Of a stretch of DNA of 64,000 nucleotides, positions 32,572 to 41,621 are shown piece by piece. Source of the stretch: Defluviitaleaceae bacterium (GTDB taxonomy: Bacteria > Bacillota > Clostridia > Lachnospirales > WQUN01); NCBI GenBank assembly GCA_009780585.1, contig WQZS01000016.1, positions 1-64,000 of the forward strand, in the 5' to 3' direction. A model generated the notes under the pieces. That model ran no database searches and was not told where the DNA came from. It saw only the letters and a program-made list of their open reading frames with translations. Position 1 is the first letter of the stretch, and each line of letters opens with the position of its first letter. The position numbers and the translations under genes were made by a program.

Positions 32572-33738
32572 ATGAAGCCCGATAAAATGAAAGTTATCGT
32601 GTTCGTTTTTGTGTTGCTTTTTTCGTTATCCCTCGCGGCTTGCGGCAATGTGGTTGATAACGTGATCAACAATACCGCGGACAGGATAAACGACGCGATT
32701 AACGATTCCATTGGTGACGCCGATACCGGCGACAACACGCAAGCGAATGACCCGCAGCCAAGCGAAAACGACACATCGGGTACGTCCGACGATAATACAA
32801 CAGATGATGACAACACAAACGATGATACCGACAGCACGCAAGCCACTTCCGATGACGACGACATTACAAATAGCGACGATACAAACAGCGATGACACAAA
32901 CGGCGACGATACAAGTAACGGCGACACAAACGGCTATGACGACGACAATTATTTCATGTACGGCACCGAACCCGTTGAGATTAACCTCATGGAGCTGTTG
33001 GGCGAATGGGTAGGATATTCCTCTTTGCGCCCTGAGGGGGGCGAAGCAATTGATTTGCCGACGGATCTCCGCATCTATTATGAAAACGGCCAAATTATGT
33101 TTTTTAGGGAAGCGATGTACCAAGGGCAAAAAATGAGTGTCCTTTCCGTTCTCACGGTAACGCCCGAAGGAACGATTCACAGAGACGCGGGCGTATGGGT
33201 GGATAAAGTCGACGGCATTAATTTAATCCCGGGCGAACTTATCTATGACGGGACAAACCTTATTTCTCCCGCGACCGACGAAATCCGTTATACGCGGAAA
33301 ATTTGCGATGAATGTGGCCAAACAATAAAAACGCAAGCCGCTTACGGCGGCAATCATTCTACGGACGGCATCCAACCCGTTGAGATTAATCTCATCGAGT
33401 TGTTGGGCGAATGGGTAGGCTATTCCTCTTTGCGCCCTGAGGGGGGTGAGGCAATTGATTTGCCGACAAATCTCCTCATCTATTATGAAAACAACCAAAT
33501 TATGTTTTTTAGAGAAACGATGCACCAAGGGCAGAAAATGAGTGTCCTTTCCGTTCTTACGGTAACGCCCGAAGGAACGATTCACAGGGACGCGGGCGTA
33601 TGGGTGGATAAAGTCGACGGCGTTAACTTAATCCCGGGCGAACTTATTTATGACGGGACAAACCTTATTTCTCCCACGACCGGCGAAATCCGCTATACGC
33701 GGAAAACTTGCAATGAATGTGGTCAACCTATAACTTAA
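32572..33738 (+). CDS. Lipoprotein with Asp/Thr/Asn linker and duplicated domain (388 aa)
   Basis: The signal peptide ends in SLAAC (Cys24), then an amphipathic helix (NVVDNVINNTADRINDAIND). A linker of about 75 residues consists almost only of Asp, Thr, Asn and Ser. Two copies of a domain of about 118 residues follow, with 'PVEINLMELLGEWVGYSSL' and 'YYENGQIMFFREAMYQGQK', each ending in a half zinc ribbon (CDECGQ; CNECGQ). The copies are offset by exactly 405 bp (135 codons) and differ at few positions, so the duplication is recent. Start ATG 32572 with AAGGGGATTAATTGTG. The domain is probably a lipocalin-like ligand or stability fold; unknown function. Confidence 0.75.
   Translation: MKPDKMKVIVFVFVLLFSLSLAACGNVVDNVINNTADRINDAINDSIGDADTGDNTQANDPQPSENDTSGTSDDNTTDDDNTNDDTDSTQATSDDDDITNSDDTNSDDTNGDDTSNGDTNGYDDDNYFMYGTEPVEINLMELLGEWVGYSSLRPEGGEAIDLPTDLRIYYENGQIMFFREAMYQGQKMSVLSVLTVTPEGTIHRDAGVWVDKVDGINLIPGELIYDGTNLISPATDEIRYTRKICDECGQTIKTQAAYGGNHSTDGIQPVEINLIELLGEWVGYSSLRPEGGEAIDLPTNLLIYYENNQIMFFRETMHQGQKMSVLSVLTVTPEGTIHRDAGVWVDKVDGVNLIPGELIYDGTNLISPTTGEIRYTRKTCNECGQPIT
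32971..33325 (+). repeat. Coding repeat unit A in the duplicated-domain lipoprotein
   Basis: Begins CCCGTTGAGATTAACCTC. Most of its 355 bp recurs 405 bp downstream (33376-33730), with only scattered substitutions, many at third positions. Unit A ends in GATGAATGTGGCCAA. Confidence 0.85.
33376..33730 (+). repeat. Coding repeat unit B in the duplicated-domain lipoprotein
   Basis: Begins CCCGTTGAGATTAATCTC. It repeats unit A at a 405-bp period; the ends of the units match as GATGAATGTGG versus AATGAATGTGG. The 50-bp join between units encodes KTQAAYGGNHSTDGIQ. Confidence 0.85.
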
Positions 33739-33756
33739 AGTTTAAGGGGAATTATT

Positions 33757-34035
33757 ATGAAGCTCCGTAAAATGAAAATTATCGCGTTTGTCTTTGCGTT
33801 GTTTTTAGTATTATTCCTTACGGCGTGCGGACGTATTAATGAAACCATTAGGGATACGCTTCGCGAGAGGCTTAACAACGCCCTTATCGGCGAAACAGCG
33901 GGGAATATTAATAACGGCGGATATTTTGCACAACAAGGCGATTTGATATACTATGTAGGCGCCAGGGACAGTATGATTTATGAAATCCGCGCGGATGGCA
34001 GCGGAAAAAGGGAATTGGGCGATTTATTTATATGA
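33757..34035 (+). CDS. Short lipoprotein, probably truncated DUF5050 type (92 aa)
   Basis: The signal peptide ends in FLTAC with Cys24, then the helix GRINETIRDTLRERLNNAL. The rest, NGGYFAQQGDLIYYVGARDS, then MIYEIRADGSGKRELGD, looks like the first blade of a DUF5050-type beta-propeller (GDxIYY ... LYKIKxDGSGxxKL). A full protein would have several such blades. Here the gene stops after the first one, so it is truncated or reduced. RBS TAAGGGGAATTATT. Last gene of the island. Confidence 0.65.
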   Translation: MKLRKMKIIAFVFALFLVLFLTACGRINETIRDTLRERLNNALIGETAGNINNGGYFAQQGDLIYYVGARDSMIYEIRADGSGKRELGDLFI

Positions 34036-34142
34036 ATGACTAAACCGGAAAATGATAGCCGGCTCTTACCGATTTTATCAGCTTTTTTAGGTGTTTTGAA
34101 TTGGAAATCGGCTATTGTATACATATCATCAGGAGGTTTCCA

Positions 34143-37100
34143 ATGAAAGACATGAACCAACTTCCGATCGAAATCATCTTTAATATATTAAATAACCTTG
34201 ACGCGCTTATCTTTGTGTCCGACCCGGACGACAACACGATCCTGTTCCTCAACGAATCGATAAAGAAGCACTTTAACCTGTCGGACGATGCCGTCGGGCA
34301 AAAGTGCTATGAGGTTTTCCAAGAAGGGCAAAGCAAGCGGTGCGATGGTTGCGCCTGCCACCAATTGGAGAAGGACCCCGACAGGAAGATCGTGTGGGTG
34401 GAACAGAATTCGCTGACAAAACGGTTGTACCGAAATACCGACACGTTTATCGTGTTGGAAAACGGGAGGAAGCTCCACGTCAACCATTCGACGGACATCA
34501 CCAACAGGCTTAAACGGGATCGGCTGATGCAAGCCGTGAACCGCGCCGCCGCTTTACTCCTCGCGTCCGAAAATAAAAGCGACAACGAAACGTCGCTGGT
34601 AAAAGGGATGGAGCTGGTCGGCCGTTCCATCGAGGCCGACCGTGTGCATATCTGGCGCAACAAAAGGATCAACGGCGAATTGTTCTATACATACGCTTAC
34701 GGGTGGTTTGATGACGAAAATGACCCGGTAAAGGCGGAGTTCAAGGATTTAAAGATATCAGCCAAGGCGTTTCCGGAATGGGAGGAATGTTTCGCGCGCG
34801 GTGAATACGCGGGCGGCTTCGTTTCAAGCCTTTCGGAAAATGAACGGATTTTTCTAGGCAAGTACGGCGTTAAGTCGGTCGTTATCTTGCCCCTCTTCCT
34901 GGATGATGAATTTTGGGGCTTTTTCAGCGTGGACGATTTAAGCAAGGAGCGCGCGTTCGAACCGGAGGAATTGACGATCCTGCGCTCCATCAGCCTGATG
35001 ATGGTTAACGAGATAGGCCGCAGCGCGATGATCAACCGTATGAACGAAGCGCACGAACGCTCGCTCCTCATGTTGGATACTTCGCCCATTTGCGCGCAGA
35101 TATGGGACAGGGACTTGAGTACGATCGATTGCAACATGGCAGGTGTTAAGCTGTACGGCTTTAAGGATAAAAAGGAATACATCGAGCGGTTTATTTCATG
35201 TTGCTCGCCCGAGTACCAGCCCTGCGGACGCCGCTCCGACGAGAAAGCGGTGGCCCTCGTACACCAAGCCTTCGAGGAGGGCATCGTCCGGTTCGATTGG
35301 ATGCACAAGATGCCCGATGACGACATCATGATCCCCGCCGATGTCACGCTCGTGCGTTCGGTATACAAGGACCAAGAAATCGTTATCGGCTATACGAAGG
35401 ATATGCGCGAGCAAAACGCCCTGATGGATAAATTGAAGGAAACGGCCCATTGGTACAGGTCGATATTGGACGCGATACCCCATATCGTGTCGGTCACCGA
35501 CAAGGACATGAATTGGACGTTCGCCAACAAATCCTTGTGCATGTTCGCGGATACGGCCATGGAGCATATGATCGGACAGCCTTGCAAGATAATGGATACG
35601 AAAATATGCGGCACAGACGAATGTGGCGTCGAACGCGCCAAACGCGGCTTAAAGCAAACGTTCTTCGAACATGGGGGACTTTCCTTCCAAGCCGACGTGG
35701 AGGTATTGAAGGACCTGGACGGCCAAATCTCCGGTTTCATAGAAGTGGTGCAAAACATCACCCATGTGCAGGATTTAATCAAGCAGCGCACCGAAGCCGA
35801 AATGGCCAGCCAAACGAAGTCCTCCTTCCTGGCCAGTATGTCGCACGAAATCCGCACCCCCATGAACGCCATCCTGGGCGTGACGGAAATCCTGATGGAA
35901 AACTATTCGCTCGGCGAGGATATCAAGGAAGGCTTGAACAAGATATACAACTCCGGCAACCTTTTGTTGGGTATCATCAACGATATATTGGATTTTTCGA
36001 AGATCGAAGCGGGCAAGATGGACATACTGCCCGCACCCTACGATGTGGCCGAATTGATCGGCGATTCCGCCCACCTTAACGCGCTGCGCATTGAATCGAG
36101 ACCCATCGCTTTTAAGGTACTGCCGGACGAAAGCATCCCCGCCAAGTTGATCGGCGACGGATTGCGCATCAGGCAAATCCTTAACAACGTACTGTCCAAC
36201 GCCTTCAAATACACCGACATGGGGACGGTAACGTTCACGATAAGTTCGGAACCCATGGCGTGCGACGCGGCGGGCGGGGAGTACACGATGCTCGTGCTGG
36301 GCGTACGCGATACGGGTATCGGTATGAGCGAAAGCCAATTGCAAAAATTATTCGAGGAATACTCGCGCTTCGAGGAAGGGACAAGCCGCGGTATCGAAGG
36401 TACAGGCTTGGGTATGGCCATTACGCAGCGCCTCGTACAGATGATGAAGGGCACGATCCGCGTGGAAAGCGAATACGGCGAGGGTTCGTATTTTGAAGTC
36501 AGGCTGCCGCAAAAGAGTGTGGACGACGCGGTCCTGGGTAAGGAAATGGCCGAAAACATACGGCAATTCCGCATGGTACAAATGGGAAGGAAGGAAAAGG
36601 GACAAATCATACGCGAGCCCATGCCTTACGGGAGTGTGCTGATCGTGGATGACGTGGAGCCCAACCTGTATGTAGCCGAAGGCTTGATGAAGCCCTACGG
36701 GCTCAAAATCGAAAAGGTGATGAGCGGTGAGGAAGCCGTACAAAAGATAGTGGAAGGCAATATTTACGACATCATTTTCATGGACCATATGATGCCCGGT
36801 ATGGACGGTATCGAAACGACCGTCAAATTGCGCGAATACGGGTATAAGGAACCCATCGTGGCGTTGACCGCGAACGCCTTGGCGGGGCAAGCGGACATCT
36901 TCTTCCAAAACGGGTTTAACGAATTCATTTCCAAACCGATCGACACGCGCCAGCTTAACCAAGTGCTTAATAAACTCGTGCGTGACAAGCAACCCTCCGA
37001 CGTGATCGAAGCGGCGCGTTTGCAAGCGGCCGCTTTATATACCCCTCCAAAAGAAGCGTCGTCATTGATCGACGCTTTGCGTACGTTAAAGGGATTGGAT

Positions 37101-37664
37101 GTTTCCGCCGCGTTGGCGGTATTGGGAGGGATGTATGAAGTGTACGAGGATACGGTACGTTTATCCGCGCGTTTGATGCCGTCCACCGTCAAGAAGATGG
37201 ACGATTATTTGGCGGCGGGCAACCTTAAAGGCTTCGCCATCGAGGTGCATGGGCTTAAGGGCGTAACCCGCAGCATCGGCGCGGCGGAAATCGCCGCCAC
37301 GGCGGGGAGGTTGGAAATCGCCGCGCTCAACAACGGCAAGGCGTTTTGCAACGAGAATTATCCCGCTTTCAGGGAATCGATCATCGGGTTTATCGATGAC
37401 CTGGATGCCGCGCTGGCAAAGGAACCCGTCGCGGAAAAGGAACCCATCGACACGGAAACCCTTCTGACGAAAATTGAAAACATAAAAGCAGCCGCCGAAA
37501 GCTACGATACCATCGCGGCCCTCGATATCGCCAAGCCCTTGCTGAAGTTTTCCTTCGGCCGGGAAGGGGAGGATCTGCTGGAAAGGGCGGTGTTCGCCCT
37601 GGAGGAGTTCGATTCCCGCGGGGCTTTGGAAATGTTGGAAGAAATATTAAACGTCTACCGGTAA
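34143..37664 (+). CDS. Hybrid sensor histidine kinase: PAS-GAF-PAS-PAS-HisKA-HATPase-REC-HPt
   Basis: The 1173-residue cytoplasmic kinase starts MKDMNQLPIEIIFNILNNLD (RBS ATCAGGAGGTTTCCA). An N-terminal PAS (to about 125) with Cys-rich CDGCACHQ is followed by a GAF (about 135-300) and two PAS domains (about 305-430 and 440-545). HisKA has SMSHEIRTPMNAIL (His568). The ATPase has DTGIGMSESQL and GTGLGMAIT. REC has the phospho-acceptor Asp881 (FMDHMMPGMDG), and HPt has His1036 (VHGLKG). No membrane segment, so it senses an internal signal. The two minus-strand kinases at 48.5-53.5 kb share the kinase-REC-HPt part. It overlaps the convergent next gene by 10 bp. Confidence 0.9.
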   Translation: MKDMNQLPIEIIFNILNNLDALIFVSDPDDNTILFLNESIKKHFNLSDDAVGQKCYEVFQEGQSKRCDGCACHQLEKDPDRKIVWVEQNSLTKRLYRNTDTFIVLENGRKLHVNHSTDITNRLKRDRLMQAVNRAAALLLASENKSDNETSLVKGMELVGRSIEADRVHIWRNKRINGELFYTYAYGWFDDENDPVKAEFKDLKISAKAFPEWEECFARGEYAGGFVSSLSENERIFLGKYGVKSVVILPLFLDDEFWGFFSVDDLSKERAFEPEELTILRSISLMMVNEIGRSAMINRMNEAHERSLLMLDTSPICAQIWDRDLSTIDCNMAGVKLYGFKDKKEYIERFISCCSPEYQPCGRRSDEKAVALVHQAFEEGIVRFDWMHKMPDDDIMIPADVTLVRSVYKDQEIVIGYTKDMREQNALMDKLKETAHWYRSILDAIPHIVSVTDKDMNWTFANKSLCMFADTAMEHMIGQPCKIMDTKICGTDECGVERAKRGLKQTFFEHGGLSFQADVEVLKDLDGQISGFIEVVQNITHVQDLIKQRTEAEMASQTKSSFLASMSHEIRTPMNAILGVTEILMENYSLGEDIKEGLNKIYNSGNLLLGIINDILDFSKIEAGKMDILPAPYDVAELIGDSAHLNALRIESRPIAFKVLPDESIPAKLIGDGLRIRQILNNVLSNAFKYTDMGTVTFTISSEPMACDAAGGEYTMLVLGVRDTGIGMSESQLQKLFEEYSRFEEGTSRGIEGTGLGMAITQRLVQMMKGTIRVESEYGEGSYFEVRLPQKSVDDAVLGKEMAENIRQFRMVQMGRKEKGQIIREPMPYGSVLIVDDVEPNLYVAEGLMKPYGLKIEKVMSGEEAVQKIVEGNIYDIIFMDHMMPGMDGIETTVKLREYGYKEPIVALTANALAGQADIFFQNGFNEFISKPIDTRQLNQVLNKLVRDKQPSDVIEAARLQAAALYTPPKEASSLIDALRTLKGLDVSAALAVLGGMYEVYEDTVRLSARLMPSTVKKMDDYLAAGNLKGFAIEVHGLKGVTRSIGAAEIAATAGRLEIAALNNGKAFCNENYPAFRESIIGFIDDLDAALAKEPVAEKEPIDTETLLTKIENIKAAAESYDTIAALDIAKPLLKFSFGREGEDLLERAVFALEEFDSRGALEMLEEILNVYR

Positions 37665-40600
37665 TACCCCAGCACCGCGTTCACGATCCCCCATGCCATA
37701 TCCACTTGACGGCGCGGGTCAATCAGCCACGCGAAGTCGTTTATATTATTGGTGAAGCTGAGTTCCATCAGGATCGACGGCGTCCACACGGGGCGGCATA
37801 CGCGGAAGTTTTGCTGGTTGACTTGGTTGGCGCGGTTGGTGAGGGGATTGAGGTATCGAAGCGAACGCTGGAAGGCGCGTGCGGCGGGCAGGGAGTTGGG
37901 GTTGCGGTACCACACGGTAAGCCCGTGGATGTTGGCGGCGTTGGTGGTTTCGGCGGTGGAGTCGGAATGGATGGAGATAAACATATCGGGCATGGCGTGG
38001 AAGCTGACCATGGGGCGGTCCGCCAATTCCACGCGGTAATCGCCGCTGCGCGTTAGGATGATTTCCGCGCCCAGCATTTCCAAGCGTTCGGCCAGCAGGT
38101 TGGTTACGTCCATTACGATGTGCTTTTCGGCGTGTTCCGCACCCATCGGGCCAATCGCGCCGGAATCGTTGCCGCCGTGGCCCGCGTCCAGCACAAATGT
38201 GAAGCCCGCCAGCGGGAAGTTACCCGGCGTCAGCGGGCGGCGCTTACGTAATACGAGATGCAGTTCACCGCTGTATTCATCGAATTCTACATAAAAACCT
38301 TCAAGGATTGCATCTTCGCGGAGTGTCATAAAATACGCGGGTGCGCCGTGGTGTTCGCCGATGCGGATGCCTTCGAAGAACGTTTCACCGATGGGCAGGA
38401 AAATCGGCGGGGCGTAGTGTTGCATCCCAAGCGTCACGATTAATTCGCTCCCGTCAAAGTCCGCAAACACACCGGGAAAAAGAGGGGCGTTCCAAATAAT
38501 GCGGTCCTCGGCTTCGCCGATGATATAACGCCCTTCGGACAAAATACCCCTGCCCGGCAGGGACAACGGCGGGAACCATTCGTTTAAAGTTTCGGCGGAG
38601 GCTTGGAAGGTGCGGACACCGGAGGAGAGTACCCACATACCCGACGCAAGGCGCGTCCAACCGCCGGAAGCCGGCACCCATATACCCGAAGCGAGGCGCG
38701 TCCAATTACCCGTGATGGCCGTTACGCGGTCGGTTTGGCCTTGTACGTACATCCAATGCGAACCGCCCGAATCCGACGCGTTGGGGAAGCCCCATATGCC
38801 TTCGTCGGTAACCTCCGCGAAAAACGGCGCGTCGGGCCCGAGCTGGCGGATGCGTGCCGCCGATGTTGCGGTAAAGGTTTGATTTCTAAAGGTTGCGGTA
38901 TACGTCACGCGGCCCAAGTCGGTGATGGCGTTGGCTTCGGCGGGTGTGTTTAGCGTAAATTGCCCGGTAAAGGAAGCCGCGTAGATACGGTTGGCCGTGC
39001 TTATCAGGCTTTCGTTCGTTTGCGTCATTTGGATGGTTTGGTTGCCGATGGTTGCCGTAACGGTTGCGCCCCCGGGGGCGGTGGCGCGCAGGGTTACCGC
39101 CATGCCCCGTTGCGCCCATTCGTCGGTGGCGGGGAAAACGTTGGTGACGGCGGGGGTGTCCATGGTGGCCGCGGGGGTGACTGTGGGCGCGTTGTTAGTG
39201 ATTACGCGCACCACATCGGCTTGCCCGGGTTGGGTGAAGGTAAACGTATTCGCGCCGCGCACGAGGGGGAGGAAAATACTGAAGAAGCCTTCCTCCGTGC
39301 GGTTGGTGACCTCGATGCCGTTAACGTGCAAGGGTAAGCCGGGGACGGCCGTACCGAAGAAATTCCAGTTCGATGCGTTGACGACGGTGCGGTTGCTTAG
39401 GGGTTGCGCCACGGAAAGGCGCGTCATGGTACGGCTGGGCGCGTCGTGGGGTGGGGTGGGGACGCGGTCGGGGAAGTTACCCGAAAGCGTGCTTGAATAG
39501 AAATTGCCGATATGGTTGCCGAGCGTGCCGTTGAGGTGCGCCGCGCGGAAGAAGATCGCTCCGGTTACAATGTTTGAACGGCTGTTACGTTCCAGTTGGC
39601 GTAATATCTCGCCCTCCGTCCAATGGGTGAAGCGGCTGTCGGTGTTCCGCGTAATTTCGCGGTACGGCGCAATGCCTACATACAAATCCACGCCCGTGCC
39701 TTCCGCCACGCCTTCCCACCATGTAAGGACGCGGTCGTAACAAGCGGCGTCAAAGCCGATCGTCCAATAGATTTGCGGTACGATGTAGTCGACCCAACCC
39801 TCCAGCACCCAACGGCGGGTGTCGGCGTAGGCGTTGTGAAAGGATTCCGATCCGCGCGTTTGGGAGCCGCGCGGGTCGTTTTCGGCGTTCATCCATATGG
39901 CTGTGGGGGAAACGCCCCAGCGTACGCGGGGGTTGATTTCACGTACGGTTGATTGCAACAGTTGTATCAATTGGTTGATGTTGTCGCGTCGCCAATCGTG
40001 TATATCGTCGAAATCGCCGCCATATCGTTGGAAAGTGGCATCATCGGGAAAATTGCGGCTCGGGTAGAAGTAATCATCCAAGTGGATGCCGTCGATCGTG
40101 GGGTAGTTGCGCAGGATTTCCGCCACACCGTCGGCGATCAGTTGACGCGCGGCAGGGTTGCCGGGGTCAAGGAAAAGCGCGTTGTCATGCGCGATGGAGA
40201 GGCCGGGGTTTATTCGTACGGGGTGGTTCACAGGGAGGTCTCGTGGGTCTGTGATGCGCTGGGAGCGATGCGTTACGCGGAAGGGGTTAAGCCAAGCGTG
40301 TACCTCAATGCCCAGCGCGTGGCCGCGTTCGATCCAATATGCCAGCGGGTCGAAGCCGCCGTTCGCGTAGAAAGCGGGTACTTGCCCCGCCACACCCGTG
40401 AAAGCCGCCGACCACGGGAATATTTCCGACGGGAACAAGGAATCCGCCGCGGGGCGTACCTGCACGAATACGGCGGTAAGCCCGAGGGCGGCGGAGCGGG
40501 TAAGGATATCGTCGATTTCGGTGCGGATTTGCGCGGCGGTAAGCCCGTGGCGCGACGGCCAATCCAAGTTGTACGCCGACGTCACCCACACGCCGCGCAT

Positions 40601-40726
40601 TTGGTGCGACGCGGAAGCGGGTCTGTCCGTCCTTGCCTCAACGCCGATTTTTATTGGCGGGAATACCCCGGCCATAAGTACGAATGTTACCAAAAAGCAA
40701 ACGGCTTTATATAGGATTCTCTTCAT
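37655..40726 (-). CDS. Secreted glycosidase-like (GHL10/DUF187) plus amidase_3 fusion (1023 aa)
   Basis: A signal peptide (MKRILYKAVCFLVTFVLMAG) is followed by a GH10-like DUF187/YngK domain (about 40-430) with RGVWVTSAYNLDWPSR, IHLDDYFYPSR and the later WVDYIVPQIYW. Beta-domain linkers include twice the motif WTRLASG(I/M)WV (about 690-715). Residues 844-1023 are an N-acetylmuramoyl-L-alanine amidase_3: VLDAGHGGNDSGA (His850), ISIHSDS (His920), ILMELSFTNN (Glu988). The two catalytic modules would act on glycan and peptide side of peptidoglycan. Combination in one protein is the unusual part. Start ATG 40726. Confidence 0.85.
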   Translation of the reverse strand: MKRILYKAVCFLVTFVLMAGVFPPIKIGVEARTDRPASASHQMRGVWVTSAYNLDWPSRHGLTAAQIRTEIDDILTRSAALGLTAVFVQVRPAADSLFPSEIFPWSAAFTGVAGQVPAFYANGGFDPLAYWIERGHALGIEVHAWLNPFRVTHRSQRITDPRDLPVNHPVRINPGLSIAHDNALFLDPGNPAARQLIADGVAEILRNYPTIDGIHLDDYFYPSRNFPDDATFQRYGGDFDDIHDWRRDNINQLIQLLQSTVREINPRVRWGVSPTAIWMNAENDPRGSQTRGSESFHNAYADTRRWVLEGWVDYIVPQIYWTIGFDAACYDRVLTWWEGVAEGTGVDLYVGIAPYREITRNTDSRFTHWTEGEILRQLERNSRSNIVTGAIFFRAAHLNGTLGNHIGNFYSSTLSGNFPDRVPTPPHDAPSRTMTRLSVAQPLSNRTVVNASNWNFFGTAVPGLPLHVNGIEVTNRTEEGFFSIFLPLVRGANTFTFTQPGQADVVRVITNNAPTVTPAATMDTPAVTNVFPATDEWAQRGMAVTLRATAPGGATVTATIGNQTIQMTQTNESLISTANRIYAASFTGQFTLNTPAEANAITDLGRVTYTATFRNQTFTATSAARIRQLGPDAPFFAEVTDEGIWGFPNASDSGGSHWMYVQGQTDRVTAITGNWTRLASGIWVPASGGWTRLASGMWVLSSGVRTFQASAETLNEWFPPLSLPGRGILSEGRYIIGEAEDRIIWNAPLFPGVFADFDGSELIVTLGMQHYAPPIFLPIGETFFEGIRIGEHHGAPAYFMTLREDAILEGFYVEFDEYSGELHLVLRKRRPLTPGNFPLAGFTFVLDAGHGGNDSGAIGPMGAEHAEKHIVMDVTNLLAERLEMLGAEIILTRSGDYRVELADRPMVSFHAMPDMFISIHSDSTAETTNAANIHGLTVWYRNPNSLPAARAFQRSLRYLNPLTNRANQVNQQNFRVCRPVWTPSILMELSFTNNINDFAWLIDPRRQVDMAWGIVNAVLGYYR

Positions 40727-40730
40727 GTCA

Positions 40731-41531
40731 TCACCCTATCCCAAAGATATGTAAAATTTGCCGGCCGAACCAAACCGCGATTAATGCGCTTACAGATAGA
40801 AACGGGGAAAATGGCATGTCCGTTCTTTTCTTTTTTATAACAAATGGCAATACCGCCATGGCAAACAAATATAACGATAAAAAAAATACAAATATCATTA
40901 ATTGCCATCCCACAAATAACCCGATCGTCGCCGCCAATATCGCGTAACCGAAACTGTTTTCCATAAAAACGGCCAACGGCTTTTTATTAAAAGCAAGCCC
41001 GATCCTTTGTATCGAAATCAACGGGATTAATACCGCGCCCAACGCCGCGCCGATCAACGCCTCGTACCACGACGGCGCGAGGGGGAACAACTTCGGAACA
41101 AATTGTGCCGAAGTTACCCAAGCAACTCCGGCGATCGCCCCCGCGATAAGCAACCCGTTCGGGATTTCCCGCGTGTCTATGTCAATCATACTAACACAAA
41201 CCAGCAAAAACGCCAAAAAAGCGAGCGGAACCGCGGACAAAGACGGCGTATAAAACACCATGCACGTAAATAAAACACCGCAAGCCAATTCCACCAGCGG
41301 ATAACGCACGCTCACCTTTACGGCGCAATACCGGCAACGCCCCCCCAAAGCCAACCAGCTTGCGACCGGTATTAAATCGAAGGCCAAAAGCCGTTTGCCG
41401 CACGCTGTACACGCCGAAGGCGGCGCAACAATGCTCATCCCGCGCGGAAGGCGGTAAATCACGACATTAGCGAACGAACCGAATAACAAGCCGATGATAA
41501 AGGCATATACAAGCCAAACGATGATGGGCAT
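40731..41531 (-). CDS. Prepilin peptidase-like protein lacking the second catalytic Asp
   Basis: The 266-residue membrane protein has the PilD/ComC N-terminal part: GSFANVVIYRLPRGMS, then two CxxC pairs (Cys41/44, Cys66/69) and the first active-site segment MIDIDTREIPNG (Asp117). The second catalytic Asp normally lies in a GxGD motif after transmembrane segment 6; here the aligned position is ENSFGYAILAA, where Tyr196 replaces Asp. The N-methylation half seems complete. No pilin or pilus gene is near. Start ATG 41531 with GGATGTGACACG upstream, 4 bp from the next gene. Confidence 0.8.
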   Translation of the reverse strand: MPIIVWLVYAFIIGLLFGSFANVVIYRLPRGMSIVAPPSACTACGKRLLAFDLIPVASWLALGGRCRYCAVKVSVRYPLVELACGVLFTCMVFYTPSLSAVPLAFLAFLLVCVSMIDIDTREIPNGLLIAGAIAGVAWVTSAQFVPKLFPLAPSWYEALIGAALGAVLIPLISIQRIGLAFNKKPLAVFMENSFGYAILAATIGLFVGWQLMIFVFFLSLYLFAMAVLPFVIKKKRTDMPFSPFLSVSALIAVWFGRQILHIFGIG

Positions 41532-41621
41532 CGTGTCACATCCATTCGGTTAGTATGGGTTAAATATGTAAAATCATGCGTTGATGTGTTATTATACCAA
41601 AAATCGTTATGGGGTGATTCC

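Noticed and set aside
32711..33013. CRISPR-like array or structured repeat
   Set aside because: The repeats are irregular codon steps for Asp/Thr/Asn inside a lipoprotein linker, without spacers or cas genes.
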